Shown: positions 37,505 through 50,722 of the stretch, piece by piece
How the letters are laid out: the number at the start of each line of letters is the position of its first letter
Numbering within the stretch: the first letter of the stretch is position 1
From: Solea solea
Taxonomy: Eukaryota > Chordata > Actinopteri > Pleuronectiformes > Soleidae
DNA: 64,000 nt
Reading direction: 5' to 3'
NCBI RefSeq assembly: GCF_958295425.1
Contig: NC_081153.1
Span: 18,905,172-18,969,171 of the forward strand
Position numbers and translations under genes: made by a program
The notes under the pieces: model-generated
What the model saw: only the letters and a program-made list of their open reading frames with translations
Database searches by the model: none
What the model was told of the DNA's origin: nothing

Positions 37505-37797
37505 CGCATGGTGGAGTGCTGGTAAGTTCTGTTGCCTCACAGCAAGAAGGTCCCTGGTTTGGATCCCAGTATGGCCTTTCTGTGTGGAGTTTCCATGCTC
37601 TCTCGGGTATTACAGTTTTGTTACACGAGAGGTTATAAGGTGAATGGTTGTTCATCTCTGTGTGTTGGTCCTGTGATGGACTGGTGACTTGTCCAGGGTG
37701 AACCCCGCCTTTCCCCCTATGTCAGCTGGCACTGGCTCCAGCCTCCATGAGACCCTCATGTGGAGGATAAAGTAAGACAGTGAATGAATGAATAAAG
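37505..37797 (+). mobile_element. SINE-like teleost dispersed repeat, copy 1
   Basis: The head reads GGTGGAGTGCTGGTAAGTTC, then GTTGCCTCACAGCAAGAAGG and a B-box-like GGTTTGGATCCC. The body has TGTGGAGTTTCCATGCTCTC and GATGGACTGGTGACTTGTCC. The tail is a (TGAA)n repeat. Teleost genomes carry this type in high copy number. The tRNA-like head suggests a SINE, but I could not check the family name. Related copies lie at 39186-39665 (minus) and 57270-57548 (plus). Confidence 0.75.
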
Positions 37798-37875
37798 CTC
37801 CAACTGTATAATACATAGTCATCTCACATAAAGAAGTAGTAAACAGTGCCCAACATAACTCAGTTAAAATGTATC

Positions 37876-37876
<1 letters not shown>

Positions 37877-37927
<51 letters not shown>
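37877..37927. repeat. (GATA)n microsatellite
   Basis: About 12-13 perfect GATA tetranucleotides, a class of microsatellite common in fish and often polymorphic. Confidence 0.95.
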
Positions 37928-38410
37928 CTTTTGTCATCCTACTATTTTTTTATGAGACAATACTCCCGCCCCCTTTCCCCCTCCTTCATCCACCCACACA
38001 CCCATCACCTCATTCCTCCATCTCTTATATTGATGAAGTGATGGGCCCCAGGCTGAAAGACACCACCTCATCTGGTTTAAATTACCACCAAACTATCCAC
38101 ACACCTGCACCAGCACCATCAAGACTGTGAGTGAGTGAGTGTGTGTGTGTGTGTGTGGATAGATGTTCCGGGGTGGGGGGAGGTGGGGGGTGTTAGTGCC
38201 TCTGGGATAGGTGGTGGGGGAAACACCCATGACCCCGACCATGCAGATGAACACACAACAGGAAGAGAGCAACAGAGCAGGTGGGGTGTGACATGGGCTG
38301 TAAGGCAGGGAGGATATTAAGCTGCCACATGTGTTCTGTTTACTATTCCCTAATTAACCCCCAGGCTGTCTTATAGACTTCACTCACACACACACACACA
38401 CACACACACG

Positions 38411-38449
<39 letters not shown>

Positions 38450-38999
38450 TATCTCGTCTGCAGTAACATGGCTCTGCGCTGTACAGTGTGACATTTAAAC
38501 TGGTGACACCAAAGAACCGATAACGTATAAAAACAAACCGGACCTTCAGTTGACTGTACATAAAGGACAAGTGCGTGTGAACATCCTGACCTCCACGTTC
38601 GACTCCTTTACTCATACCATCATGCACAGGGGCAAGCTGTCGTACTCGTGGTGATGATGGATGACTCGCTGGGAAACACAGACAGACAGAGATGTATGAC
38701 TTTCTTCCACCTGCACTGTTCTGTACAACCAAAGGAAAGATTATTATTGGACTGCAGGACTCCGTCTAACAGGCCGAGTGTCGTATATTTTGTTAAATGC
38801 TTTGTTGGAATTCATGTTTCATTGATTTAGTGGTTCTTTCCTCACACTTCTTTGTGTGGCACGTTGATATTTCACGTCAGTCAGAGGTAAAGCAAAAAAA
38901 AAAAGAGGAACACTTAAAGCTGCAGAGTGAAGCTTTTGGTAATTTATTGTTGCAGATAATATTATTCACACAATCGTCCTCTGCATATTAGACATGCCT
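37928..38999. other. Non-coding stretch with CA microsatellite
   Basis: No gene recognised. The long CA run at 38385-38448 is listed separately; a G-rich patch (38166-38222) lies before it. Confidence 0.4.
38385..38448. repeat. (CA)n microsatellite
   Basis: About 64 bp of CA, interrupted once by CGCACGCA. Frames through it encode poly-Val/Cys and are not genes. Confidence 0.9.
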
Positions 39000-39185
39000 A
39001 TTCGATGTCCACTTTTAAAACGTTTCTTAAAATCCATTTTTACTCTTTGGCTTTAGACCCTGTATCAGACATTGATTTTACCTCTTTTTATTGTTTTTAT
39101 AGCATGTATTGCACGACTTTAATTGTGGTGTTTTGTTTCAGCTGTTGTTTTTGAAGTGCTTTATAAATAAAGTTGTTTGGATTGG
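39000..39185 (+). mobile_element. LINE 3'-end fragment
   Basis: The start reads in frame as TFKTFLKIHFYSLAL, resembling the extreme C-terminus of fish LINE reverse-transcriptase proteins (a TFKxxLKTHLFxLA-type motif). A T-rich 3' UTR follows, ending in GAAGTGCTTTATAAATAAAG and TTGGATTGGA, the usual tail style. This is a strongly 5'-truncated insertion. Confidence 0.6.
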
Positions 39186-39665
39186 AAAGAGATCCATCCA
39201 TCCATCCATCTTCTACCGCTTTATCCTCCACATGATATATCTCTTGGAAATATAACTTTCAAAATAACATTAGATGTTCTCCAGGTGGCATTACAAATAC
39301 TGAGAAATGTTATATTATGCAGACATCTTCTCCTCTCAGAATTTACGTTGTGTATTTGACCGCAGTACTTTACAGTCCTTAAAAAAAAGGGTGCCCATTT
39401 AAAAAGTTAAGGAAACACTGATCGAGTCATCGCGGGGCCATCATACAGAGACAAAATCATCATTCACTGAGAGTCTCCAGAAAACATCAACCCAATCTGC
39501 CTGTTTCTGACTGTGGGAGGAAACTGCAGTACCCAGAGAAAACCCACACACACACACACACGAAAAGAACATGCAAACTTCACACAGAGGATGAACCAGG
39601 ACTGGAACCAACATCGTTCTTCCCGTGAGACACCAGTGCTAACCACCGCACCGTTGTGCTGTCCA
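39186..39665 (-). mobile_element. SINE-like teleost repeat, copy 2, interrupted
   Basis: Read on the minus strand, the head lies at about 39460-39665 (GGTGCGGTGGTTAGCACTGG, a B-box-like GGTTCCAGTCC, TGTGTGAAGTTTGCATGTTC). The tail lies at 39186-39230 (GAGGATAAAGCGGTAGAAGA and a (GGAT)n run). About 230 bp of unrelated AT-rich text separates them, so the copy is either interrupted by an insertion or heavily diverged in the middle. Confidence 0.65.
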
Positions 39666-41166
39666 AATAATTAGTTCTGTGGAGTCGAAATCATTTCACT
39701 AATCATACTGTTTTAGGGAAAAGGAAGACAGTACGTGTCCCTTGTTGCCTACAGGTGAGTGTGATCACGTCAGCTATCCTTTCATCACTAATGCTCTCTT
39801 CTACTAATGGGGAGAGAAGAGAAGAGGGCGAACACTTGCTGCGTTTTGAGTGTCGGAAAATGAGCATCTTCCTAATCAAATTCACCACGGTGTCTTTTTT
39901 TCCCCCCAGAGGTGGCACACATAGACACAGACACACAAATACACAACTGATACACACCCACACGCGCGCGGGAGAAAGTGGGGGGAAAGTGAGCAGGTCT
40001 AATTGAAAAGAACCAAGCAGAGAGAAATGTGATAGCTGCAGTGTGGCCTGAGGGGGGAGGAGGGGAAAGACAGAAGGTGAGGGAAGAGAGATGGTGTGAG
40101 ACAAGGACACGGAGCGAGAGATGAGAGGGAGAGAAAAGTGAAGCGAGGTAAGAGGGCGATTTTAAAGAGGAAATATAGACAGATATCACGAGGTGAAGAA
40201 CTTTGTGACCTTCATCAGTCATTACATCCCAGATTGTTCACGACATACAGTGTCTCAAGCCTTCATGATGACACTGAACAAAGAGTGGTCTATTATATGC
40301 GAGTCATCACTACTGTTGTGTGAGTTGAGCTCAGCAATTTAATGATCAGCAGCAACAGTGTCCATAACCTTGTATTTATTCAGATTCTGCAGTGTTCTAA
40401 GCTTACAGTACCACCCCTCTGCTGTGTAGCACACCGCCTGTGTGCGTTTCTCTACTGTAGAGTGGCCGTCACCACTTTAAGTTGAGTGCTGACTCAGTCA
40501 GAGCCGTCACGGCTAATGTTTCCTATGATTGACTGCTTTTAGGTCCGCTTCATGTGGTGTGCAGTCATTTCTTTAGCTGTGACGGACAGCTTTTGCACAG
40601 CACAGTGAGGCACTGGGTTGATCAAAGCGAGATAGTTTAAAATGATGCCACTGAAGAAGCAATTATGCTTGGACAAAGTTCATTGTAGTGTCTTTTAAAA
40701 ACAGTTTTACAAAAGGCTCTTTGGATACCAGCATAAGAATGGTTTTTGTTAAGGGAGGCTGTGTGAAGAAATTCCTTTGACAATCCAACTGTTAGAGTAA
40801 ATTAAGAGTTACTGGCAGTGGAAGGCAGTTACGTCTCCCCACCCTCTCCATACAAACTGTGTTGCATATTGGAAATTACATCTCTGTGAAGGGCATTGAA
40901 TGCAGCGTGCGTATTTTTGGCAGACATCAAGACTTAACACGATTGTGTGAGTTAGTTATGTTATGAGCTTCAACGGTGCTCGGAGCTCACGGCATGCTGT
41001 TCTGTACCTGAGACAGACACTGTATCCAAGAAGATTGATGTCAAAGGCGTTTTTGTTCTGTACTCTGCTGCTTTTTGTCATGTGGACTTCTCACACAAAA
41101 GCATTCAGATAAAGCACCTGAAGTAGCTTCCCACAACAAGCTTAGCATGTCAGTATTTTAAAATGT
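39666..41166. other. Non-coding stretch
   Basis: No gene or recognisable element. 39955-40170 is strongly purine-rich (GGGAGAGAAAAG-like), which generates long spurious open frames on both strands. Confidence 0.4.
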
Positions 41167-42013
41167 TTAACCCTTTAACACATAACCCTCAAAATGTCTG
41201 AAAATTACCCTCTCTCTTTTGTGTGTGTGCTTATTTTAACCATAAAAGGGACAGAAAATGATCCTGTGAGTAAGTGTAACTTTTGCCCCAAATAACTTAT
41301 AATAATATAACACCATTTATTTATTTACAATTTACTGCATGGTGAAAAAGTGTATTAATGTGAAGAAAAACAAAAAACTTTAATTTAGAAAAACACACAA
41401 TTACATTTTTGTGTTAAATTTGAACTTTGAACAGTATAAAACTACCCTGGAAAACCAGACCTACATCAAGATGTTTGGTCTGGGCACACACAATTGGCAG
41501 GGCTCAATCCGAGGGGCAGGATAAACGGTTGTCTTTCAAATTCCCTCTGCACACAGTAGGACAGAGCCACAACCAATCAGAGCAACGGAAAAGAGTCCAT
41601 GGGCAAGTGTTCTGCGTATGGTGTGCTGGGGGAAAAGTTTGATGAAGAGATAACTATAAGCCAACTAATGTTATGGTAATGGAGCCAACGAGTGTTGCCG
41701 TTTTTGTGCAAAGAATATAAGAATTGCGGTCTCGCTTGTAGCTTCAGCAAACAAAACCCCAAAGTATTGCCGAAAACAGGCCAAAAGATGCAAACTATGC
41801 ACAGGCATTTTTCTCCTCTCTGGTGACAAAGACGCTGATTCGCCAGCTTCCTGCAACAGCGTGAGTGAAATTACCGTAATAACCACACGTTGGCTTTATT
41901 GTGCAACTTCTCATCCTTCAGAAACAGTTGGGAATTTTCCGATAGCACAAACTGTGGCATAAGTACTGTAATGCTAAGTGCACACAAACGTGTCGTCAGT
42001 GTTAAAGGGTTAA
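41167..42013. mobile_element. piggyBac-like MITE, copy A (847 bp, with nested insertion)
   Basis: The left end TTAACCCTTTAACAC and right end GTGTTAAAGGGTTAA are perfect 15-bp inverted repeats including TTAA at both outer edges. A TTAA target plus ends starting CCC is typical of the piggyBac superfamily. Shared internal text with copies B and C includes ATAAAAGGG.CAGAAAAT, TTTACAATTTACTGCATG, CTCTGGTGAC.AAGA and GTTGCACAAT-type segments. No transposase is present. Copy A carries about 320 extra bases (about 41436-41757) absent from copies B and C. Both flanks also read AAATGT, probably by chance. Confidence 0.8.
41436..41757. mobile_element. Nested insertion inside MITE copy A
   Basis: Relative to copies B and C, this block interrupts the element between GAACAGTAT and AAACAGGCCAA. 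It contains CACAATTGGCAGGGCTCAAT and CAACCAATCAGAGCAACGG, text I associate with another dispersed fish repeat. Boundaries are approximate. Confidence 0.55.
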
Positions 42014-45000
42014 AAATGTCATTCATTCAATAGCATAAGCTGTTCTTTATCTCAAATGTGGACATGTTGACAACTAAAAATATAAAAAGATATTCTGTTG
42101 AGGATTTACAGAAGGTAGGATCCATTACAGAGTCCATTACAGTCTTTAGAGACCAAAAAAGGTTCAGTACACAGGTGAGCAGTCAGGTGAGGTAAATGTC
42201 CAGATAGCCAGAAAACCCCGAGGCAGGTTTAAATCGAGTCATACACGGGGGGAGAACATGAAGGAGAATGCTGAAATGCTTACTGATAACAGAGATAACA
42301 AACTGGCAGGGCACCAAGGGAAACACAGAGGCGTTATTAAGGGAAGAAGAGATAAAGAGACACAGGTGTACATGATTTGGAGCAGCTGTTGGTAATCAGG
42401 GGAAAACACAAGGCCAGGAAGTAAAACTATGCAGACACACCGGAAGAAATGCAATATAACGGGAAGTAAACTGCACAAGTATACTTGCTACAAAGTAAAA
42501 AGCATAACTAACATGAACCACGTTTCAGACGACCACAATTGGAAAACCTAAAATAATATCAGCTTTTATAATAAACTATTGGACAATTTGATGGTCTCTG
42601 AGTTCCTAAAACTAACCTTAGACCATAAAACAATTATTAGAGTTCTCTCAGGCATTACCATTGTTGCTTTATCTCACTTAAGTCAGGACATAATTTGGAG
42701 GTGAACAAATTGCATAAACAGACTTTGCTGTAATTCCTAATTAAAACGTTCTTCTCAGTAGCACAGAACTATTTCATACCGTCCCTTTTCTGGGGTTGTT
42801 GCAGGTTTCACGGCGGCGCTGTGACAAAGTGGAGGCTCTGTATAATGTCCCTTTGTCCTGCCCACACACACACACACACACAATGAAACAGACACACACA
42901 CAAAGTTTGGACCCTGACATTGAATAATGTGAGGTTAGAGTAATTTGTGTTACTGAGATATAGTAACAGCAAAGGACACAAAGTGAATTATATTATAAAC
43001 CAAACAAAGGCCACACACACACACACACTCATGCCAGCATGGTCTTTGTCTTGTTTCCACAGTCTTAGCCCTCACATGTAATTAGCTTCACTCTCTTATT
43101 TTCTGTCCATTGCAGATACTGATAGTGCACATGAGGGGGTCAATATGTGTGTGTGTGTGTGAGTGTGTCCAGCAGTGGTCCTCCTCCCCATTATTACACA
43201 CTCTAGCAGTAGAGCAGTGACCCATAAGGGGACATTTCAGAGGTCCGCTGTTGGGTAACCATAAATCATGTCTGAGTTATTTTAATGTTAGTTGAGACAG
43301 GACCTGCACATGTTTGAATGTCTCTGTCTCTTCACTGTCTCTGTCTGTGCCGGCTTTTCCTGAAAAGTAAGTACATGAGGGATGAAAGTGCCGAATGGGA
43401 AAGCACAAGCAGTGCCTTTTCTGAACACTTTCAAAGTGTCTTTGATACACTGACATTATTATTATTATTTATGCGGCACCTAGACCTGCTTCATCATAAA
43501 AAAAGGAAGAAGACAGAAATACTTTAAGTAAAGAACATTTCAAACACAAAATCTCAAATTTACTGCAACATTTTGGTACAAGACCTTCATCAGGCCTCAT
43601 AAAAGTCTACTTTTAGCCATTATCATACACATCTGTCTCTTGAAATCAGTATTTGTCTGTTTGTAGTTTTACTTAATGTCATTTTTTTTGTTTTTTTTGT
43701 TTTTATGGTGGGAAATAGTAGGTTTCATGCTTGGTCAACATAATCACATAGTCCACTTTTTTTTGCAGGATAAGAATGTATTTGTGTTCTCTCTCTTTTT
43801 TTGTATGTGTGTCTGTGTGGGTGGGTATGGGGACAAGGGGGGGGTCCAAGTGTCTCAAGGGACAAGTTATGACAAATAAGATTAATGTGTCCCCTATTTC
43901 CAGACTGGTGCACTGGCCTCTCTTCTACACGCACACGCACACACACATGTCATAAAAACACATACACACCTCCTTGATGGCTCTTTCTCACAGGAGAAGG
44001 TCCATATGGGGACTGGAGGAGGGTGGGTGTGCATGTGTGCCACAGGAGGACATCACCTCTCTGTCTTTGTCTTTGTTGTCACAGACACAGCTGAGGTTTA
44101 GAACAACTACATCTCATAATACAAGCCGTAAGAATAAGAGGGCTCTCCTTTATTGTCATGGTATGTTCATGCAACAAGATTAAAACTGCCACTCAAACAC
44201 TGGATAAAATGTAGGACACACATGAACATAACATCATATTGTGAGTATTAAAATAGGGCTCATATCACATTGTATGTCCACTACTGAATGTTAAATATGC
44301 AGTAAGGGATTTGTACTGGTATTGGTCTCTGTCTGTTAATCAAAACAAGGACAAAAAAAACTGAATGGCCTGGGAGTAGCGTAGGATCAGGAGCTTCTGC
44401 TCATTTCCCGATAAAGTCACTGATCCTCTTTGTCTTTTCCCCCAAATTTCCTTTTATTCCATTATATTATTATCGCAACAATCGCAACGTGTTATTATAA
44501 AAAAGTGTGACACCTCCCTTCCTCACTCTCTGAAGAGCAGCATTAGACACTTCATGACAGCTGGTGAATCTCAGCTCTGCTGAGCAGCAGGTCATTAGCT
44601 TCATTAGTCGTATGTTTCTCGAACACAACACATCCCATACCCGTGTCAAACCAAAAGCACTTTAGCATTTCTGTTCATTCATTTATTTGCAACAAGGCTT
44701 TTATTGTGAAATATTTGCAGGGCATTTAAAAGTTGTTGTTTTTTTCTGGAGCTGTCTGGAGAAAAGGATACCAAAATTAATGAAACTGTCCGTTAACTTC
44801 AACAGACGTACAGATTTCTATGAATTTAAAGGAAGTTGAAAACATAATGGCTGACAAAAACATCATTATAATATTATTAAGATTATTAGTAAATGGTCTG
44901 TATTTATATATATATATATATATTTTCCATCATTATTATTCCCAACCTTTGTATCATCCAGAACAACTGTTTAAATTGTGTTTTGAATGATTTTTTTGTT

Positions 45001-46329
45001 TTGCTAAGGTCACTCAATAGTAACATTCGTCATCACACGCTGACACCATGTGGCTTCAGTTTCACAGACAGATATGACGCATCGTCGCACGCTTGAGTTG
45101 ACATGAGTCACTGTAATGAGTCAACATGAGAACTGATCTGACTTCAGCGCTCGTCATGTTGCCAACACACACACGTGTGTATTCCGTCTTCAGAGAGTTT
45201 GTGCTTCACCTTCGACCTCAGCTCTTTTGTCCCTCCATGCTTATGTCGTCAATAACAAGGAGAAAATCTGGACTGAATTGAAAAGGATATATGTAGATTT
45301 TCATTATACATGTAGTCTAAAGCATAGGATTCTCAGCTCTGTACTCAGTACTATAGAGAAGCTAGAAATAAAACTAAAGATGCCTGTGACTTTAGTATGC
45401 TGGTGAGGTGAACTTTACTGTCCATCTTTACAGACAGTAAAACAGAACGATCTGAAATTTGTCACATAAAACAAAGTAACATAAAGTATCATAGTACATG
45501 TGTGAGTGTTCTAAATTGTATGAGGTGAAGGAACTTGAAAGTTAACCTAAACATTACATTGATGTTGTTTAATCCTTAAGAGTTAGGGACATTTTCTGCC
45601 ACTGGGAACAAATTAGTGAGGTTTTTTCTTTTTTTAAAGGAACTCTTAAGGGTTAATCCATTAAAACTGCCTTCATATGTATAAGTTAAACCAAGATTTG
45701 TTTCTGTTTTCCTCAACAAAGAACTATAGATTCCCCAAGGTACATTTTTATGATCAATGATATATATTTGCCAATTAAACACCAACCATGGAGATCAGGT
45801 GAAAGAAAACACTAAGATTTCTAACTGCTGTTTTACACTATATTTGGACACATTTGCTTAGATAAGGTCGATCGCAGGCTCATTTGACCTAGAAGAGTTG
45901 GATTTTTTGGTTTCATGTCCATTAAAATGTTCTCTTGCATCCAGTTTTGAGCCTAGCAAAAAAATCACATATTTTGTTAATATTATTACAATAATTATTA
46001 TTAGTTAGTACCCTCAGAATTCATTGAGTCAATTTCAAGTTGAAAGGTGCTTCAGAAATACAACAAATCATCTTGACTATACAATTAAAATGATGGTAGA
46101 GGAAAAAAAACACAATCTGTTCAACTATGCACATGAAAAAGTTATTTAGAAATCTTAGTTCATTGTTCAAAGTTCACGGTTTGATGTTCTTTAGTTAACG
46201 TGCATGTGTGCGTGTGTGTGTGTGTGTGTGTGTCTCAGCATCAGAGGTTTAACCTTTTTCCCTTGTATTCCCGCTGAGCCTTATTCTCCGACAGATCTAA
46301 GCCTGTACCCCCGACTGAGACTGCCTGTG
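42014..46329. other. Gene-poor DNA with microsatellites
   Basis: No exon recognised. It holds short CA/TG runs (42863-42883, 43013-43028, 43146-43162), a fragment at 44372-44460 related to the repeat at 57770-58435 (GGATCAGGAGCTTCTGCTCA), a TA run (44907-44926) and the TG run at 46208-46232. Confidence 0.4.
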
Positions 46330-46555
46330 CGTACAAACCTATCTTTGAGAGGACATTTTGACCTTGTGGGGACATTTTATCATGGTCCCCACAACTTTAA
46401 AGGACTCTTCAGGGTTAAGACGTGTTTTTAAGACACGTAGTTGTCATGGTTAAAGTTAAGGTAAGGGGTTAGGGAATGCATTATGTCTGATGTGTCCTCA
46501 CTAAGATGAAAAAAACAAGTTTGTGTGTGTTTCTGTGTGTGTGTGTGTGTGTGTT
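46330..46555 (+). repeat. Dispersed teleost repeat with GGGGAC palindrome
   Basis: The repeat contains a hairpin (TTGTGGGGAC at 46364 and GTCCCCACAA at 46385-46394), then TTCAGGGTTAAGAC, GGTTAAAGTTAAGGTAAGGG and GGGAATGCATTATGTC. It ends in TCCTCACTAAGATG and a TG run. Repeats of this style, with degenerate GGTTA units, are widespread in fish. Confidence 0.6.
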
Positions 46556-48224
46556 GCAGATACCCACCCTGTGGGATCTCTGACACACACACGCCTGAAG
46601 GCTCTCAGGAGAGCAAAATAAAGGAAACAAGGTAAGAAATGGTAAAGAAAATAAAAGTTTTCAAAAATCCCTGTGACTCAGTCTGTGAGTGAAAACAACA
46701 CACACAGTGTGTAATTACTGTATTACAGGGTTACAGCTGTTGGTAGCCGTGGTAGAAAATGGTAGAAGAACCTCTTTAAGGATCTAAAAGGGGACAAGGA
46801 AAAAAAAACAGCAACAAGAGGATAGAGGAATAAAGGGCAGAATCAACAATTTCTTCAAACTAATTGGATTAATAGGAAGCTAAATTAATATGGGATTATC
46901 TGGTGTGTTTGTGTGTGCAGCAGTTGTGCAGAAATAAATCAGGAATGTGGGGAGAAATGGAGAGAGATTCTGAAAAACAGAGTGAGAAGAGAAGGAGAGA
47001 GAGCAAGAGAGAGAGGCTGATTTAAGAAAAGCATGAAGAAAGAGAGAAAATCATCAAGGAGAGACAGAGGGATGCTCATCCTCTCTGTCCTCTCTGAAAC
47101 TAATTGGTCCAGGATTAGAGAAGATTATCCATAAAATAAACACACACACACACACACATACAATAATACAAAGCCTTCCATGGGTGTGGTTTCCATGGCA
47201 ATAGCCAGTGCAACATTGCAACAGAAACAGATAATAAAAGTATAGTGCTGCCTTCATTGCCTTCAAAATAAACCAGTCACACAAATGTGTGACAACCTGT
47301 TTAAAAAGGTGAGGTTCTACACAGCTGTTAGAGAAATTAAAGGAGTATGTGAAGGCCATAAACAATTAAAGTTAAGAATTGACCCAGGAGTCAGGCTTTT
47401 TTTAAAGTTCATAAATTGCTTACAACTGCAAAATATTATGACTCATTCAACACAACAACCTGGTCAAACTTTCCAACTTTACCATTATAATATAAGTAAA
47501 AGACATAAAAAGACATAATTCCCAGAGGTAAAAAGGTAAAAAAAAAAAAAATGTCTTTAATATTTCAAGCAATAATCCTTTATTTATATATATCCATTCT
47601 ATTTGACCCAGAGCTCCATTGATCCACTCCTGTAGAAATGTTCTATTTATGAAACTATTTCTCCTTTTGTGTCAGCCAAAAAGGGTTTGGTTTTAAGTGT
47701 TTTAGTTAACAAATGCTTCAGGCTTGTTCAGGTTCTCTATTGCAAAGCTCTGTAAGTACTCCATGTTTGCTTGTCTTTAGTTTCTATTGTAAAATACAGC
47801 AACACCTGCCTTTCAAGAATCCGACAAGAGTTTTGAGTTGTTTTTTCTGGAACTGCTAAGAGCAGTTTCTCTGAGAAACATCCAGATCTCAGTTTGACCT
47901 GCACTTATTCTGTTAACATTTATTATGAACTGAGGAATGACGTGATCAAAGTGGAAATGCGTTGCTGTCTTTTTATTCTTCCTATAACATTCTGTGCTTT
48001 CAGGGCCTCAGTTACAGAGTTGCTTATGGGAGCTCATAAAGCTTTGACATTTCCATCACCTGTTGTTTTACAATAACAACTGTGAAGAAGCCTTTAAGAC
48101 TAAGACATTGATACGGGTTTCTGTATCTGTGTTTGAACTGGCTAAGTATGTGTCCAAAGCCTGGGGAGATGATCATCAATATGTTTCATTTTTTATTGAT
48201 TTTTCATTTTTTATTATTATTTTT
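46556..48224. other. Non-coding stretch
   Basis: No gene recognised. 46940-47075 is purine-rich (GAGAGAAGGAGAGAG). Confidence 0.35.
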
Positions 48225-48430
48225 GAACTCTGACATATTTCCAAATTTCACAAATTCAATCCGAATTTGAACATTTTGAGTACTTTTTGCTCAGGTGTGT
48301 TTATATAGTTTTTCATCAGATTGTGCTGAAGAAATGATATAAGACACTCTATGTTGCACATTCGTATAGCCACTTATTATTATATATACAGTACGTTTAA
48401 ACATAGCAATGGGAAAAAAAAAAACAGCCT
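48225..48430 (+). repeat. Dispersed repeat, copy 1 (partner at 53452)
   Basis: Shares TGACATATTTCCAAATTTCA, GTGTGTTTATATAGTT, TTGTGCTGAA and ATAAGACACT, in the same order, with 53452-53735. No terminal repeats are clear here. Confidence 0.6.
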
Positions 48431-49730
48431 TTCAGATTAACTAAGCTATTCCATAAATATTCACAACACACTGCCATAGCATGGCCACACTTTACATGAC
48501 ACTGTTTCTCCAAAAAGGTTTATGATAGTATATAAAAATAAACACGTCAAAATGCTTTATGTTGGTTTTTTTTTTCAGAGGAAAATATGACAAAAACATC
48601 AAGTTTAATTGGTTTCATTAATTAAAACAATGTTCAGCAGTGGGAGAACTGTCATTTTTTTTAAGTTCGCAAGCCAGTGCACACGGCAGCAGACAAACAC
48701 TAACGCTCACGATTTATAGCCATTGATATTTAAACACAAAAACAGCTTTTCTGTCTCAATAATTATGTCGAGATTCAATAATTGAGAGAACGAATGAAAA
48801 GGACAGGAGTGCGGAAAGAAACAGAAAGTCCCCGCGGCATCACACAGTCTGAACAGGAACACTCCACGAAAATGTTAAACTTCAATTATTCACTGAGGCG
48901 TCCTCTTGTTTCAGCCGCTGAAAAACATCTGCTGTTAATTAAAAAGCGGCTTCTACCTCCAGAAACGCTGCTAATTCTTTGTCTGACTCTACTTGTTGTT
49001 TATGGGTCACAGCTAAAACACTCGCATGTGCTGCTTCAGGCTTTATATGCAGCGCTCGATATATTTCAGTGCTTGAACATGTCAGCCCTTTGTTTTGTTT
49101 TGTTTTTTCTCTTCTCCTCTGTGAAATGCACTCGACTCTGAAGCAGCGAGCTTTCGTCTCTGTCAGTCTGATGAGACAAGCTGAGACATCACTTTCTCCC
49201 CCTCATTGCTTCTAACATACAGTCTCAGTCTTGCAGAGACACACGCGTGACAGCCATTTTACTCACAGTCATAAAGAAAGTGCTTATTTGCTGAAATATG
49301 ACACATTTCCTAATCTGTCCCACTTTATTCTCCTCCTCAGTGATAGGACGGAGTTTTTGGATCTTATTTCGCTGTCGACTTTAAACACAGCGTGGATTTT
49401 ACTCGCCACTGGTTGCACGACTTCCCATTTTGTTCACGATATGACGCAGGACATTTTTGCTTGCAATTACATGGCAAAGTTATTCAGCTGCAGTTATTCA
49501 ACATTTGGTGGTAATAACGTTGAAGTGATACGTGTACAATGCACAATTTAGAATATTGACAATGCCATGGCTCAATCCTCACTCTTTTAATACTTTTACT
49601 TAAAAAAAATAAGTACATTTTATGAAATAAAGTACAGTAAATGCCATAACTTTAAGACTTTTACTTAAACTAATATTCTACCCAAGTCATCTTCTGGTAA
49701 CATATACTTGTACTAAAGGATGATTAAAAT

Positions 49731-49752
49731 GTATATGTATACACACATATAC

Positions 49753-49783
<31 letters not shown>

Positions 49784-49823
49784 CACACACATATACATAT
49801 ACATATATATATATACATATATG
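49731..49823. repeat. Compound (TA)n/(CA)n microsatellite
   Basis: Alternating TATATA and CACACA blocks over about 93 bp with several self-complementary stretches, so cruciform formation is possible. Confidence 0.9.
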
Positions 49824-50683
49824 TCACATCCATAGATTAAGGCAGCATGTTAAAGTAAAGTTTTTCTCAATTAATAATTAAAGTCTGTGCCAAACTTCCC
49901 TGCTAAGTCACGTAATCTTTATGAACCACAACTATCCACTTTTCCTCACCTCAGCTGACCTTTCCTGGTCGGCTTTCTTGTAACTCTACAAAACATTTCA
50001 GCATTTTACAACCAACAGAATTTGTTCATTATGTTGATGAAATACAAGCATAAAGCAGGCAGAATTATGTTTCCTCCAAAGTGTCTTTGCTGTTGCAAAT
50101 TAGCTGTAAATAAAGGTATATTTCCGGAGACAGAGTGGGGTTCAGATATTATTGTAACCTAGATAATAAGTGTATATATTACACAGGCTAACATGCTGTA
50201 GACTGTATCATTATCAGGTCATGATAAAGTAACTGTGGCTCCAGCTCATGTGCCCAGGAGAGGTCATTAGCTTTTAGTGTTCACTGGAAACTTTGTTTGA
50301 ATTAATTCCACTTTCTCCCGTGCAGTGACTGCTTGGCTTGTTTTGTTTGTGTGTGTGGTTGCTCTGTGTGTTTTCATGCTGCGTTCGCGTCGTCGGGTCA
50401 CGCGTTAATTAGTTTTGTCCGTTTGGTTGCATTTTGTCTTTGCGTTTCTTTACTCGTGTGCAGTGCATTTGGCTTCATGGTCGTTACACCTGTTTTTAAT
50501 ATTCAACATGTTTATTATTATTCATTGTTATTTTCTAATTAGATTTCAAAAGGATCACTGGTTCTCCTCAGTACAGACCATCATTTACACACACACACAC
50601 ACTTTTCAGTGTTGTTTGGCCAGATGTTGATGTAAAATCAAGTGTGAGGATGTTTTTAATTATCTTGCCACCTGGTCAGACTT

Positions 50684-50686
<3 letters not shown>

Positions 50687-50719
<33 letters not shown>
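50687..50719. repeat. (AC)n microsatellite
   Basis: Pure AC run of about 33 bp. Confidence 0.9.

Positions 50720-50722
<3 letters not shown>

Noticed and set aside
38343..38732. 129-codon minus-strand frame
   Set aside because: Much of it is a CA microsatellite read as Val-Cys repeats; the rest shows no domain and no splice context.
39703..40222. Overlapping minus-strand frames of 116-135 codons rich in Ser, Leu and Pro
   Set aside because: They come from a purine-rich strand (GGGAGAG-like), which removes stops from the complement. The composition is low-complexity and no domain is recognisable.
46330..46480. Interstitial telomere repeat
   Set aside because: The GGTTA-like units are degenerate and part of a dispersed fish repeat; no run of TTAGGG is present.
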